DNA from: Leucobacter zeae
GTDB lineage: Bacteria > Actinomycetota > Actinomycetes > Actinomycetales > Microbacteriaceae
Assembly (NCBI RefSeq): GCF_016758175.1
Contig: NZ_QYAB01000002.1
Span: 124,001 to 188,000 of the forward strand
Direction: 5' to 3'
DNA length: 64,000 nucleotides
Below the pieces are notes generated by a model. The model did not search any database and was not told the DNA's origin. It was given only the letters and a program-made list of their open reading frames with translations. Of the stretch, positions 1-9,426 are shown one piece after another (positions within the stretch are counted from its first letter, which is position 1; each line of letters begins with the position of its first letter). Position numbers and translations under genes: made by a program.

Positions 1-22
1 GTTCCGGAGGCGGTTCGCGGAA

Positions 23-874
23 TCAGTCGCCGCGCAGGATCGCGAGGATGCGCAGGATCTCGACGTAGAGCCAGATGAGCGTGACCATCAGTCCGAATGC
101 GGCCGACCAGCCCCACTTCTCGGGCACTCGGTTCTTGACGCCGTTCTGAATGAGCTCGAAGTCCATCACGAGCGAGTACGCGGCGAGCAGCACGGCGAGT
201 CCGCCGATGATGACGCCGAGCGGGATGCCGAAGACCCGGACACCGCGCATGCCCCACGGGTCGTCGATCGCGCCGAACATCATCATGCCGAAGTTGACGA
301 GCGAGAAGACCGCGTAGCCCACGATCGCAATGAGGAAGATCTTGTTCATCTTCGGGCTCGTGCGCACCTTGCCGCTGCGGAAGAGCAGCAGCGTGACGGC
401 GAACACGGACAGCGTGCCGATGATCGCCTGCGAGACGATCCCGGCCCACTGCGCCTCGAAGATGCCCGAGATGCCGCCGAGGAAGACGCCCTCGAATGCG
501 GCGTAGGCGACGATGAGCGGGACGCTCGGCTCCTTCTTGAAGGAGTTCACGAGGCCGAGCACCAGCCCGACGATCGCGGCGCCGATGATGGCGATCATCG
601 AGACCTTCACGAGCCACCAGCCGACGGCGCCGAAGGCCAGGACGATGAGGAACAGCATCACGGTCTTCGAGATGGTGTTCTCGTAGGTCATGGGCCGGTC
701 CGACGGAGCGACCATCGGGGGCTGCTCACCGCCGAATCCGGCCTCTGCGGCGGGCACGTCGATGCCCGGGCGCTGGACTTGCGCGGCGGGCTGATCGTAG
801 ATGCGGCGCAGCTCGTCGGCGGTGAGGGACTTGCCGTTCAGTGCCGGGTTGTTGCTGAGAGCCGGGTTGCTCAT
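23..874 (-). CDS. Bax inhibitor-1/YccA family membrane protein
   Basis: The 283-residue product has a soluble N-terminus of about 65 residues followed by seven hydrophobic segments (roughly residues 70-88, 92-110, 118-138, 145-165, 178-198, 215-237 and 255-278). That topology and the conserved DFELI and YVEILR stretches near the C-terminus match the BI-1/YccA family, integral membrane proteins linked to ion leak and stress. Actinobacterial members typically have this long Pro-rich N-terminal tail. The start is preceded by AGGAAAGG on the minus strand. It is a single gene divergent from the glycerophosphodiesterase. Its physiological role in actinobacteria is not established. Confidence 0.9.
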   Translation of the reverse strand: MSNPALSNNPALNGKSLTADELRRIYDQPAAQVQRPGIDVPAAEAGFGGEQPPMVAPSDRPMTYENTISKTVMLFLIVLAFGAVGWWLVKVSMIAIIGAAIVGLVLGLVNSFKKEPSVPLIVAYAAFEGVFLGGISGIFEAQWAGIVSQAIIGTLSVFAVTLLLFRSGKVRTSPKMNKIFLIAIVGYAVFSLVNFGMMMFGAIDDPWGMRGVRVFGIPLGVIIGGLAVLLAAYSLVMDFELIQNGVKNRVPEKWGWSAAFGLMVTLIWLYVEILRILAILRGD

Positions 875-1227
875 GCGTCGGAATCCTTTCCTGGCGTATG
901 TACTTGATTCACACTATCGGTCGGGGCTTCGGAACGGCTGTGTCCTCGCGATGTCGTCGTGCGCCAGGGGCGAACGGGGCCGCGTGAGGACTCCGTCCCC
1001 AGGTTGCGAAGAGCGCGAAGATCGACGATGTGGAGCGGAAGCTGCGCGCGAAGATCGCCGGCGCGGAGCCCCGATTGCCGCAGCGGATCAGCGACGTGCA
1101 GTCCGATGTGCGCGGGTTGCGGCAGGACGCGAGCGAGCTCAAGGCTGCCGTGGCGGGCTTGGAGGCCCCGGCCGGTCCGCATCTGATCCTCACGAACTGA
1201 CGGCGCTCCTGTCCTAGGCTGGAGTCC
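875..1227. other. Intergenic region with one possible mini-gene
   Basis: About 350 bases between divergent genes. The left part should contain the promoter of the BI-1 gene. The right part holds a short open frame ending at 1200 (listed separately). At 1215-1220 lies TAGGCT, a -10-like hexamer seven bases before the phosphodiesterase start. Nothing else recognisable is seen. Confidence 0.4.
1030..1200 (+). CDS. Possible small coiled-coil protein (56 aa), unknown
   Basis: A GTG at 1030 opens a 56-residue frame ending in TGA at 1200; the frame is open back to 988. The product is charged and helical, with a heptad-like spacing of hydrophobic residues (ISDVQSDVRGLRQDASEL), then a Pro-rich tail ending in LILTN. 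It is not preceded by a clear ribosome binding site. Frames on the same DNA also encode long Arg-rich peptides, so chance is possible. It could be a real small gene or the remnant of a larger coiled-coil protein. No family recognised. Confidence 0.3.
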   Translation: MERKLRAKIAGAEPRLPQRISDVQSDVRGLRQDASELKAAVAGLEAPAGPHLILTN

Positions 1228-2250
1228 ATGAACGGCCCGCACCCCCGCCCCCTCGTCATCGGGCACCGCGGAGCCCCCGGCTACCGCCCCGAGCACAGCG
1301 CGGCGTCCTACCGGCTCGCGTTCGAGCTCGGTGCCGACCTCGTGGAGCCCGACATCGTCGCGACCAGCGACGGCGTGCTCGTCGTGCGCCACGAGAACGA
1401 GATCTCGGGAACCACCGATGTCGCGCGGCACCCCGAGTTCAAGAAGCGCAAGCGCACGAAGGTCGTCGACGGGCAGCGCCTCACCGGCTGGTTCACCGAG
1501 GACTTCACCTGGGCCGAGCTCTCGAAGCTGCGGTGCGTGGAGCGCCTCAAGCGGGTGCGGCCCGACAACCGCGAGCACGACGGGCTGCAGCCGATCCTGC
1601 GTCTGCGCGACGTGCTCGAGATCGTCGATGAGGAGAGCCGACGTCGGGGCCGAGACCTCGGCGTGGTCGTCGAGATCAAGCACGCCCAGTACTTCCTCGG
1701 GATCGGGCACGACCTCGCCGCGATGCTGCTGGAGGAGCTTGCCGCCGCAGGCTGGAGCGATCGTCCCGAACGACTCGTCCTCGAATCGTTCGAGCTCGGG
1801 GTGCTCGACCGGATCCGCGGGGCCGGGCTGCCCGCCTCGTACGTCTTCCTGACGGAGTCGGCAGGCGCCCCGGCCGATGAGCCGCTGAACGGCGCCCCGA
1901 AGCGCGGCTACGGCTGGTACCGCAGCGACGAGGGGCTCGACCTGCTCGCCCAGCGCGTCGACGGGATCAGCGTGGCGAAGGCCGACTTGATCCGCCTCGA
2001 CGCATTCGGGCGCGCGACGGGGCCGACGAGCCTCGTGCAGCGCGCCCACGACCGCGGGCTCAGCGTCTTCACCTGGACCCTGCGACCGGAGAACCGCTAC
2101 CTGAGCTCGCGCTTCCGTACCTCTGCGCACCCGGCCGAGTGGGGGGACTGGCAGAGCGAATTCGCCCTCGTGCTCTCGTCGGCCGTCGACGGCATCTTCG
2201 TGGATCACCCGGATCTCGGGGTCGCGGCTCGCGACGCGCAGGCGACCTGA
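1228..2250 (+). CDS. Glycerophosphodiester phosphodiesterase family protein
   Basis: The 340-residue product carries the GDPD signature at the N-terminus: IGHRGAPGYRPEHS (His and Arg near residue 12), then EPDIVATSDGVLVVRHE with the catalytic Glu, Asp and second His. The TIM barrel continues to an FVDHPDL ending typical of the family. It hydrolyses glycerophosphodiesters to glycerol-3-phosphate plus an alcohol. No signal peptide is visible, so it is probably cytoplasmic, unlike secreted GlpQ forms. It is a single gene whose start follows TAGGCT and GGAG closely, suggesting a very short leader. Confident for the family; the exact substrate is open. Confidence 0.93.
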   Translation: MNGPHPRPLVIGHRGAPGYRPEHSAASYRLAFELGADLVEPDIVATSDGVLVVRHENEISGTTDVARHPEFKKRKRTKVVDGQRLTGWFTEDFTWAELSKLRCVERLKRVRPDNREHDGLQPILRLRDVLEIVDEESRRRGRDLGVVVEIKHAQYFLGIGHDLAAMLLEELAAAGWSDRPERLVLESFELGVLDRIRGAGLPASYVFLTESAGAPADEPLNGAPKRGYGWYRSDEGLDLLAQRVDGISVAKADLIRLDAFGRATGPTSLVQRAHDRGLSVFTWTLRPENRYLSSRFRTSAHPAEWGDWQSEFALVLSSAVDGIFVDHPDLGVAARDAQAT

Positions 2251-2424
2251 CCGGTCGGGTCCGCACCACGGCGCCGGCCGGAAGCGCGCCGACCCCTGAC
2301 CGTCTCCCGGGGGTCGTCGGACGGAACCCGATTCGGCCCTTTTCGCTCGTGCGACGGGGGCCGGATCGAGTTCCCGGTGGCGGTTCGGGAGCTTGCTGGG
2401 GCCTCGAAGCCGGCGGTCCGCCGG

Positions 2425-3429
2425 CTACGCCCCGGCGCACTCCCCGACGAGGTTGCGCTCCATGATCCTCCTGAGCTCGGCCCCGCGGTGGCCGCGGTCG
2501 ATGAGGAATCCGAGCTTCGAAGTCGCGGCCTCCACCGTCAGATCCGAGCCGTCGATCACCCCGGCGGCCGCGAGCTCGCGGCCGACCGCGTAGCGGTCGA
2601 GGTCGACCGTGCCGCTGGTGCACTGGGTGATCGCGACCACCGGGATGCGCGCGCAGACCTCGCGGAGCGCCCCCAGCATTCCGGGGCGCGCGGTGGGTCC
2701 GTTCCCGCTGCCGTAGCACTCGAGCACGAGCGCGTCGGGTCCGCCGCCGACCGCCGCGGTGAGATCCGCCGCCGCGACCCCCGGGGTGAAGCGGAACGTG
2801 ATCGTGCGCGCCGGTGCGGACGGGGGTTCGAGGTCCTCGAGCGCCGCCGGGATCCCCGCTGGTCCGGGGGCGAGCGGGCGCTCAGCGCGGAACGCGCCGA
2901 GCGCGACGCTGTCGTGCTTCGTCGCTCGCACGGCGGGCAGCAGTTCGCCCCCGAACGCGATCGCGACGGGGGAGCCCGGGGCGGCCTTGATGGAGGCGCG
3001 GATCGCGAGCGAGAGATTGTCGACCGCGTCGGTGCCGTCGGCGCCGTGCGGGAGCTGGCTGCCCGTCACGACGACCGGCACGCCGAGGTCGCCGAGCTCG
3101 AAGGCCAGTCGCGCCGCCGTGTAGGCGAGGGTGTCGGTGCCGTGCGTGATGACGACGCCGCGGGGCCGATGCGTGCGCACCCGAGCGCGCACGGCGCGCG
3201 CGATCCGCGGCGCGGTCTCGGCGTCGGCGTTCGCGCTGTCGATCGCGGGCGAGAGGTGATTGACCCGCGTGGCGATGCCGAGCGGGGTGCAGATCTTCGC
3301 CACGAGCATCTCGAGCACTTCGGGGAAATCGGGATCGGGAGCGAGCCCGCCGTCGGTCGTGCGCATGCCGATGGTGCCGCCGGTCGCGAACACGAGGACG
3401 GAGGAACGGGGCGAAACGGATCCAGACAT
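2425..3429 (-). CDS. L-asparaginase (type I/II family)
   Basis: A 334-residue asparaginase/glutaminase-fold enzyme. It shows the first catalytic threonine motif ATGGTIG near the N-terminus and the second motif THGTDT about 85 residues later, the two Thr/Asp-Lys centres used to hydrolyse asparagine to aspartate and ammonia. No signal peptide, so cytoplasmic. I chose ATG at 3429 because GGAGGG lies immediately upstream behind a CAGAAT hexamer, the pattern used by other genes here; an in-frame ATG at 3438 would add three residues. It converges on the upstream phosphodiesterase and diverges from pcrA. Confidence 0.92.
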   Translation of the reverse strand: MSGSVSPRSSVLVFATGGTIGMRTTDGGLAPDPDFPEVLEMLVAKICTPLGIATRVNHLSPAIDSANADAETAPRIARAVRARVRTHRPRGVVITHGTDTLAYTAARLAFELGDLGVPVVVTGSQLPHGADGTDAVDNLSLAIRASIKAAPGSPVAIAFGGELLPAVRATKHDSVALGAFRAERPLAPGPAGIPAALEDLEPPSAPARTITFRFTPGVAAADLTAAVGGGPDALVLECYGSGNGPTARPGMLGALREVCARIPVVAITQCTSGTVDLDRYAVGRELAAAGVIDGSDLTVEAATSKLGFLIDRGHRGAELRRIMERNLVGECAGA

Positions 3430-3538
3430 GCCCTCCATTCTGTCCGAAGTCCCGGGTCGACCCGTGCGCGGCGGTGCTCCGGCGCGCGCCGCGGCCCGCG
3501 TCGAAGGCGGGGCGGGACCGGGTGTCGGTGGTGCGGCC

Positions 3539-3544
3539 TACACT
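3539..3544 (+). promoter_or_regulatory. Candidate -10 element of pcrA
   Basis: TACACT lies eight bases before the pcrA ATG, followed by GGATCC. This spacing matches a pattern repeated before several other genes in the window (1215, 9415, 37386, 45859, 57550) and implies a very short or absent 5' leader. Confidence 0.4.
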
Positions 3545-3552
3545 GGATCCCG

Positions 3553-6150
3553 ATGAGCGACTTCGAACTTCTCGACCCCTCCGGCATTCCGGTCGGCGGC
3601 GCGCAGGGCACCGGCCCCGACGCGCTGCTCGACGGCCTGAATCCGGCGCAGCACCGCGCCGTGGTCACGCGCGGGCCCGCGCTGCTGATCGTCGCGGGAG
3701 CGGGATCGGGCAAGACCCGCGTCCTCACGCATCGCATCGCGCACCTCATCAGGGAACGGGAGGCGTGGCCGAGCCAGATCCTCGCGATCACCTTCACGAA
3801 CAAGGCCGCGGCCGAGATGCGCGAGCGCATCGACGGACTCCTGGGCGAAGCGTCGCAGGGCATGTGGATCTCGACGTTCCACTCGGCGTGCGTGCGCATC
3901 CTGCGCCGCGAGGCCGAGCGCTTCGGCTACGTCTCGGGCTTCACGATCTACGACTCCGCCGATTCGCGCGCGCTGCTCAAGCGCATCATCAAGGAACTCG
4001 ACGCCGACACCTACGGGTTCACCCCGGCGAACGCCGGTGCGAAGATCTCGCGGCTCAAGAACGAGCTCTCCGACGCGGACGCGTATGCGGCGACGATGAA
4101 CGAGAACGATCCGCGCGATCGCCTCTTCGTCGAGATCTTCAAGATGTACGAGCAGGAGCTCCGTCGGGCGAACGCCTTCGACTTCGACGACCTCATCGGG
4201 CAGACCGTGCATCTGTTCCGCGCGCACCCCGATGTCGCCGCCGTCTACCAGCGCCGGTTCCGGCACATCCTCGTCGACGAGTACCAGGATACGAACCACG
4301 CGCAGTACTCGCTCATCCGCGAGCTCACGAAGCCGGTCCCGACCGAGGAGGTGGAGCGCCTCGTGCCGCCCGCCCGTGCTCGCGAGCTCGACGCGGCGGG
4401 CCGCATCCCGGGCGCGAGCCTCACGGTGGTCGGCGATTCCGACCAGTCGATCTACGCGTTCCGCGGCGCCGATATCCGCAACATCGTCGAATTCGAGCGC
4501 GACTTCTCGGACGCCGAGGTGGTGAAGCTCGAGCAGAACTACCGCTCCACGCAGAACATCCTCTCCGCCGCCAACGCGGTGATCGGCAACAACTTCGACC
4601 GCCAGGAGAAGAACCTCTTCACGACCGAGGGCGACGGCGAGAAGATCGTCGGCTTCACCGGGTACTCGCAGCACGACGAGGCCCGCTTCGTCGCCGAGGA
4701 GATCGAGGATCTGCGGGGCGCGGGAATCGCCTACGGCGATATGGCCGTCTTCTACCGCACCAACTCGCAGACGCGCGCGCTCGAGGAGCTGCTGATCCGC
4801 TCGGCCATCCCGTACCGGGTGCTCGGGGGCACGAAGTTCTACGAGCGGGCCGAGATCAAGGACGCGATGGCGTACCTGACGAGCATCGCGAACCCCTACG
4901 ACCCCATCGCGTGGTCCCGGCTGCTCGGAGCGCCCAAGCGGGGCGTCGGACCGATGGCCGAGGCCCACCTCGCGAACTTCCAGGAGCAGCACGGCCTCTC
5001 GTTCCACGAGGCGATGCTGCGCGCCGCCGAGGTGCCCCAGCTCGGGCCGAAGCTGCGCGCGACGGTGCTCGAGCTCGCCGAGCTGCTCACTCGGGCGGCC
5101 CGGATGGCCGTCGGCGGCGGCTCGACCGACGTGGCTTCGGCGACGCCCGGGGAGGGCGACGAGAAGGTGCCGGCCCCCGTGGGCGATCTGCTGAAGCTCA
5201 TCCTCGACGAGACCGGCATGATCGAGAAGCTCCGGGCGAAGCGCGATCCGCAGGACGACGCGCGCGCCGAGAACCTCGAAGAGCTCATCGCCGTCGCGCG
5301 CGAGTTCGACGCCAAGCAGCCCGGAGCCGGGCTCCTGGCGTTCCTCACGGAGGTCAGCCTCGTCGCTGCTGCCGACGACCTCGACGACTCGAGCGGCACC
5401 GTCTCACTGATGACGATGCACACCGCGAAGGGCCTCGAGTATCGCGCCGTCTTCATCACCGGCGTGGAGGAAGGGCTGCTGCCGCATCAGATGTCGGTCG
5501 ACGAGGTCGGCGGCATCAGCGAGGAGCGGCGCCTCATGTACGTGGGGATCACGCGCGCGCGGGAGCGTCTCTATCTGACGCTCGCGTCGACGCGCGCCAC
5601 GTTCGGCGACATCTCGGTCGCCATGCCGTCGCGCTTCCTGCAGGAGATCCCGGAGGGGCTCATCGACTGGCGGCAGTCGCCCGGCGAGGTGACGGGGCGC
5701 GGAGGCACGGCGTCGCGCGCGCTCAATGCGCCGCGCGGATCCGGGCCCGGATCCGGCTACTCGGGGTCGCGCGGCGGGCGCTCCGGCGACTCGTCGGTGT
5801 CCTTCTCGACCGGGCGATCCTCGGGCTCGGCCGCCGTGTCGGAGCCGGCGAGCGGCAACATGCAGTCCGCACTCGACAAGTGGCGCGAACGCAAGCGGCT
5901 CGCCAAGGAGGCGCAGGCGGCGGGAGGCGGGTTCCCGAACCTGATCGGCGGCGGTGCAGGCATCGGCACTCGCGACAACGGCGATCTCGAACTCTCGGCG
6001 GGGGACCGGATCACGCACGACGACTACGGCGAGGGCCGGGTCACCGGCGTCACCGGCGTTGGCACCAAGCGCATCGCGCACGTCGTCTTCGAATCGGTGG
6101 GCGAGCGGAAGCTCGTGGTGAAGCTGGCCCCGATCTCCAAGGTCGAGTGA
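3553..6150 (+). CDS. pcrA: ATP-dependent DNA helicase PcrA/UvrD
   Basis: An 865-residue SF1A helicase. Walker A AGAGSGKT sits at about residues 48-55. The TFTNKAAAEM, DEYQDTN, GDSDQSIYAFRGAD, EQNYRST, MTMHTAKGLEY and YVGITRAR helicase motifs follow in order. After a Gly/Ser-rich linker (about residues 720-780) the C-terminus ends in the Tudor-like PcrA domain that contacts RNA polymerase. It unwinds 3'-5' in nucleotide excision repair and conflict resolution. The open frame extends about 390 codons upstream, but ATG 3553 is the family start and the upstream part lies opposite asparaginase. In M. tuberculosis pcrA also precedes sucCD. Confidence 0.97.
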   Translation: MSDFELLDPSGIPVGGAQGTGPDALLDGLNPAQHRAVVTRGPALLIVAGAGSGKTRVLTHRIAHLIREREAWPSQILAITFTNKAAAEMRERIDGLLGEASQGMWISTFHSACVRILRREAERFGYVSGFTIYDSADSRALLKRIIKELDADTYGFTPANAGAKISRLKNELSDADAYAATMNENDPRDRLFVEIFKMYEQELRRANAFDFDDLIGQTVHLFRAHPDVAAVYQRRFRHILVDEYQDTNHAQYSLIRELTKPVPTEEVERLVPPARARELDAAGRIPGASLTVVGDSDQSIYAFRGADIRNIVEFERDFSDAEVVKLEQNYRSTQNILSAANAVIGNNFDRQEKNLFTTEGDGEKIVGFTGYSQHDEARFVAEEIEDLRGAGIAYGDMAVFYRTNSQTRALEELLIRSAIPYRVLGGTKFYERAEIKDAMAYLTSIANPYDPIAWSRLLGAPKRGVGPMAEAHLANFQEQHGLSFHEAMLRAAEVPQLGPKLRATVLELAELLTRAARMAVGGGSTDVASATPGEGDEKVPAPVGDLLKLILDETGMIEKLRAKRDPQDDARAENLEELIAVAREFDAKQPGAGLLAFLTEVSLVAAADDLDDSSGTVSLMTMHTAKGLEYRAVFITGVEEGLLPHQMSVDEVGGISEERRLMYVGITRARERLYLTLASTRATFGDISVAMPSRFLQEIPEGLIDWRQSPGEVTGRGGTASRALNAPRGSGPGSGYSGSRGGRSGDSSVSFSTGRSSGSAAVSEPASGNMQSALDKWRERKRLAKEAQAAGGGFPNLIGGGAGIGTRDNGDLELSAGDRITHDDYGEGRVTGVTGVGTKRIAHVVFESVGERKLVVKLAPISKVE

Positions 6151-6193
6151 ACGGGAACCGAGCCGGCTGACCGCGGCGAGCGGGGCGGCCCGC

Positions 6194-6838
6194 TCAGCCG
6201 AGCAGCGCCCGATACTGCGCCATGGCCTCGGCGAAGTCCGCCTCATCGGCATCGACGTCGCCCGACCCCATCATCCACTGACTCATGCGCGTCGTGAGCA
6301 CCCCGTTGACGAGCGTCACAGCCAGGCCGGCCTCGATCTCGGGGGAACCGAGACGGGCGCGCTCGGGGTGCAGTGCGAGCCAGGTCGCGGCGGTCGCGGT
6401 CAACTGCATCGAGGATTCGAGCAGGGTGGAGAGCAGGATGCGCGCGGCGAGCGGCTGGCCGCGCACCAGCCTCGCCCGCCTGCGTGCCACGTCGGCGTTC
6501 ACCTTGCTGTGGCCGATCGCCGCGAAGACCAGCCGGAAGATGCCGAGCGGGAGATCGTCGGGGCTCCGATCGAGCACGGCGAACGCCTCGGGACCCTCCG
6601 GGACCACGATCGCCCGGCCCATGATGGCGTGATCGCGCGACGAGAAGTAGTTGAAGAAGGTGCTGCGCGAGATCCCCGCCTGGTCGCAGATCGTCTCGAC
6701 GGTGACGTCCTCGATGCCGAGCTCGAGCGCGAGCGCGGTCCCGGCCATCTCGATGGCGTTCTCCGTGGCACGGCGCTTGCGCGCGCGGAGTCCCTCCGGC
6801 TTTCCGACCTCCGGCGTCTGGCTCTCGGTGCTGCTCAT
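6194..6838 (-). CDS. TetR family transcriptional regulator
   Basis: 214 residues. The N-terminal helix-turn-helix includes VETICDQAGISRSTFFNYF around residues 45-63, a classic TetR recognition region. The ligand domain resembles actinobacterial regulators with an MftR-like C-terminus, but the ligand is unknown. The gene lies alone between pcrA and sucC and reads toward pcrA. Its shared upstream region with sucC contains a perfect inverted repeat, so autoregulation or sucCD control is possible but not shown. Confidence 0.88.
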   Translation of the reverse strand: MSSTESQTPEVGKPEGLRARKRRATENAIEMAGTALALELGIEDVTVETICDQAGISRSTFFNYFSSRDHAIMGRAIVVPEGPEAFAVLDRSPDDLPLGIFRLVFAAIGHSKVNADVARRRARLVRGQPLAARILLSTLLESSMQLTATAATWLALHPERARLGSPEIEAGLAVTLVNGVLTTRMSQWMMGSGDVDADEADFAEAMAQYRALLG

Positions 6839-6994
6839 GGTGCTGTCGTCCCCCGTCGATGCGCTGCTCGACGGCGACTCGCGCTCCGCGAGGCCAGGTG
6901 CGCACCGGCTGGACCGAGTGTAGTGCTCGCGTCGCGCCGCCGCGACCGCCGAGCCCGAGGAGGTTCCGTCAGGGTCGGTCGCGGTTGGCGGTGA

Positions 6995-7032
6995 TAGACT
7001 CTGCCAGTGGTCGAGTTATCTCGACATCGAGA
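6995..7032 (+). promoter_or_regulatory. sucC promoter region with TCTCGACATCGAGA operator
   Basis: TAGACT at 6995-7000 is a plausible -10 box. Just downstream, 7019-7032 is TCTCGACATCGAGA, two 6-base arms separated by CA. Its position immediately behind the expected transcription start suggests a repressor operator on the sucCD leader. The protein that binds is unknown; the TetR gene upstream is one candidate. Confidence 0.5.
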
Positions 7033-7081
7033 CATTTTTCTGCCTCGGACACCGAAACACTCCGATAGTGAAGGACGTTAC

Positions 7082-8248
7082 GTGGATCTGTACGAGTACC
7101 AGGCACGAGATCTCTTCGAGCGATACGGGGTGCCGGTGCTCGCCGGCATCGTCGCCGATACGCCGGAAGAGGTGCGCGCTGCCGCCGAGAAGCTGGGCGG
7201 CGTCGTCGTGGTCAAGGCGCAGGTGAAGACCGGCGGACGCGGCAAGGCCGGCGGCGTGAAGGTCGCGAAGAACCCGGACGAGGCGTTCGAGGCCGCGCAG
7301 GCGATCCTCGGCCTCGACATCAAGGGCCACGTCGTGAAGCGGGTCATGGTCGCTGCCGGGGCCGACATCGCGCAGGAGTTCTACTTCTCGGTCCTGCTCG
7401 ACCGGGCGAACCGCTCGTACCTCTCGCTCTGCAGCGTCGAGGGGGGCATGGAGATCGAGCAGCTCGCGGTCGAGAAGCCCGAGGCGCTCGCGCGCATCGC
7501 CGTCGACCCGATCACGGGCATCGACGCGGCGAAGGCCGAGGAGATCGCTCGTGCCGCGCGCTTCCCCGAGGAGCTCGTGGCGAAGGTCGTCCCCGTCTTC
7601 CAGAAGCTCTATGAGGTCTACACGGGCGAGGACGCGACCCTGGTCGAGGTCAACCCGCTCGTGCTGACGGGCGAGGGCGAGATCATCGCGCTCGACGGCA
7701 AGGTGTCGCTCGACGCGAACGCCGACTTCCGTCAGCCGGACCACGCCGAGCTCGAGGACAAGGCCGCCGAGGATCCGCTGGAGGCCAAGGCCAAGGCGCA
7801 GGATCTCAACTACGTGAAGCTCGACGGCGAGGTCGGCGTGATCGGCAACGGCGCTGGCCTCGTGATGTCGACGCTCGACGTCGTCGCGTACGCGGGCGAG
7901 AACCACGGCGGCGTGAAGCCCGCCAACTTCCTCGACATCGGCGGCGGCGCCTCGGCCGAGGTCATGGCAGCCGGGCTCGACGTGATCCTCGGGGATCCGC
8001 AGGTGAAGGCCGTGTTCGTGAACGTGTTCGGCGGTATCACCGCGTGCGACGCGGTCGCGAACGGCATCGTCGGCGCGCTCGAGAAGCTCGGCGACGCCGC
8101 GAACAAGCCGCTCGTCGTGCGCCTCGACGGCAACAACGTCGAGGAGGGGCGCGCGATCCTCAACGAGGCGAACCACCCGCTCGTCACGCAGGCCGCCACC
8201 ATGGACGAGGGCGCCGACAAGGCCGCCGAGCTGGCGAACGCCCGGTAG
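7082..8248 (+). CDS. sucC: Succinate-CoA ligase [ADP-forming] subunit beta
   Basis: 388 residues beginning [19 protein letters not shown], the typical SucC N-terminus with an ATP-grasp domain, [18 protein letters not shown] nucleotide-binding region, EVNPL, and the C-terminal flavodoxin-like CoA-ligase domain with NIFGGI-like NVFGGIT. With SucD it interconverts succinyl-CoA and succinate with ADP phosphorylation in the TCA cycle. The start is a GTG at 7082 preceded by GAAGGACG; a longer open frame upstream has no family similarity. Thirty-one bases separate it from sucD, so the two form an operon. Confidence 0.97.
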   Translation: MDLYEYQARDLFERYGVPVLAGIVADTPEEVRAAAEKLGGVVVVKAQVKTGGRGKAGGVKVAKNPDEAFEAAQAILGLDIKGHVVKRVMVAAGADIAQEFYFSVLLDRANRSYLSLCSVEGGMEIEQLAVEKPEALARIAVDPITGIDAAKAEEIARAARFPEELVAKVVPVFQKLYEVYTGEDATLVEVNPLVLTGEGEIIALDGKVSLDANADFRQPDHAELEDKAAEDPLEAKAKAQDLNYVKLDGEVGVIGNGAGLVMSTLDVVAYAGENHGGVKPANFLDIGGGASAEVMAAGLDVILGDPQVKAVFVNVFGGITACDAVANGIVGALEKLGDAANKPLVVRLDGNNVEEGRAILNEANHPLVTQAATMDEGADKAAELANAR

Positions 8249-8279
8249 TCCCGAGCCGAACGACTGTAGAGAGAGAATC

Positions 8280-9182
8280 ATGTCTATCTTCCTGAACCAG
8301 GATTCGAAGGTCATCGTCCAGGGCATCACCGGCGGCGAGGGCACCAAGCACACCGCGCGCATGCTCGCGGCGGGCACCAACATCGTGGGCGGCGTCAACG
8401 CGCGCAAGGCGGGCACGACCGTGTCGCACACCGATGCGTCGGGCAACGCCGTCGAGCTGCCCGTCTTCGCGTCGGTGGCCGAGGCCATGGAGCAGACCGG
8501 CGCGGACGTCTCGGTCGCGTTCGTGCCGCCGGCCTTCACGAAGGATGCCGCGGTCGAGGCCATCGACGCCGGAATCGGCCTGCTCGTCATCATCACCGAG
8601 GGCGTGCCCGTCAAGGACTCGGCCGAGCTCTGGGCGCACGCCCAGGCGACCGGGAACAAGACCCGCATCATCGGACCCAACTGCCCGGGCATCATCACGC
8701 CGGGCGAGGCGCTCGCGGGCATCACGCCCGCCACGATCACGGGCAAGGGGCCGATCGGCCTCGTCTCGAAGTCGGGCACGCTGACGTACCAGATGATGTA
8801 CGAGCTGCGCGATCTCGGCTTCTCGACCGCGATCGGCATCGGCGGCGACCCCGTCATCGGCACGACCCACATCGACGCCCTCGAGGCGTTCGAGGCCGAC
8901 CCCGAGACGAAGGCGATCGTGATGATCGGCGAGATCGGCGGCGACGCCGAGGAGCGCGCGGCCGAGTACATCAAGGCGAACGTCACCAAGCCCGTCGTGG
9001 GCTACGTCGCGGGCTTCACCGCGCCCGAGGGCAAGACCATGGGTCACGCCGGTGCGATCGTGTCGGGCTCCGCCGGCACCGCTCAGGCGAAGAAGGAGGC
9101 CCTCGAGGCGGCCGGCGTCAAGGTCGGCAAGACGCCGACCGAGGCGGCCCAGCTGCTCCGTGCGGCGTACGAGGCGCTGTAG
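8280..9182 (+). CDS. sucD: Succinate-CoA ligase subunit alpha
   Basis: 300 residues with the Rossmann CoA-binding domain ([15 protein letters not shown]), [13 protein letters not shown], the KSGTLTYQ phosphate loop and the GHAGAIVSG motif that carries the phosphorylated histidine. It is the catalytic partner of SucC. The start has the purine-rich leader GAGAGAATC. A 13/14 paired hairpin follows, ending the sucCD operon. Confidence 0.97.
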   Translation: MSIFLNQDSKVIVQGITGGEGTKHTARMLAAGTNIVGGVNARKAGTTVSHTDASGNAVELPVFASVAEAMEQTGADVSVAFVPPAFTKDAAVEAIDAGIGLLVIITEGVPVKDSAELWAHAQATGNKTRIIGPNCPGIITPGEALAGITPATITGKGPIGLVSKSGTLTYQMMYELRDLGFSTAIGIGGDPVIGTTHIDALEAFEADPETKAIVMIGEIGGDAEERAAEYIKANVTKPVVGYVAGFTAPEGKTMGHAGAIVSGSAGTAQAKKEALEAAGVKVGKTPTEAAQLLRAAYEAL

Positions 9183-9200
9183 GCCTCACTCCGCTCGGCG

Positions 9201-9236
9201 CAGGAGCCCTTCCCGAAGTCTCGGGGAGGGCTCCTG
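9201..9236 (+). terminator. sucCD terminator hairpin
   Basis: Arms 9201-9214 (CAGGAGCCCTTCCC) and 9223-9236 pair at 13 of 14 positions around an 8-base loop. There is no T-tract, as for most hairpins in this window. It lies 18 bases behind the sucD stop and marks the boundary where the conserved core block is interrupted. Confidence 0.7.
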
Positions 9237-9426
9237 CCGCTGTACCGGGGCCTCGCGACGGCGACGGTGCCCGTGTTCAGAACCCGCCGTCGCTGACGCG
9301 GCTTCGGTCGGGGATCCGGGCTCGGTGAGACCTTCGAGGCGCCGAGCGTCCGACCGACGCAGGATCTCTGACGGAGCCCGGCACGACCGCGTCGCCGCTG
9401 TCGGAGGTGCCCAGTAGCCTGAACGG

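Noticed and set aside
2377-3552. An open frame of 392 codons in front of and in frame with pcrA
   Set aside because: It lies opposite the asparaginase gene, is Arg/Glu/Ala-rich without family features, and PcrA similarity begins at ATG 3553.
9183-9426. Attachment site or integrase remnant at the left end of the accessory insert
   Set aside because: Apart from the sucCD hairpin I see no tRNA end, direct repeat shared with the right end, or integrase-like frame.
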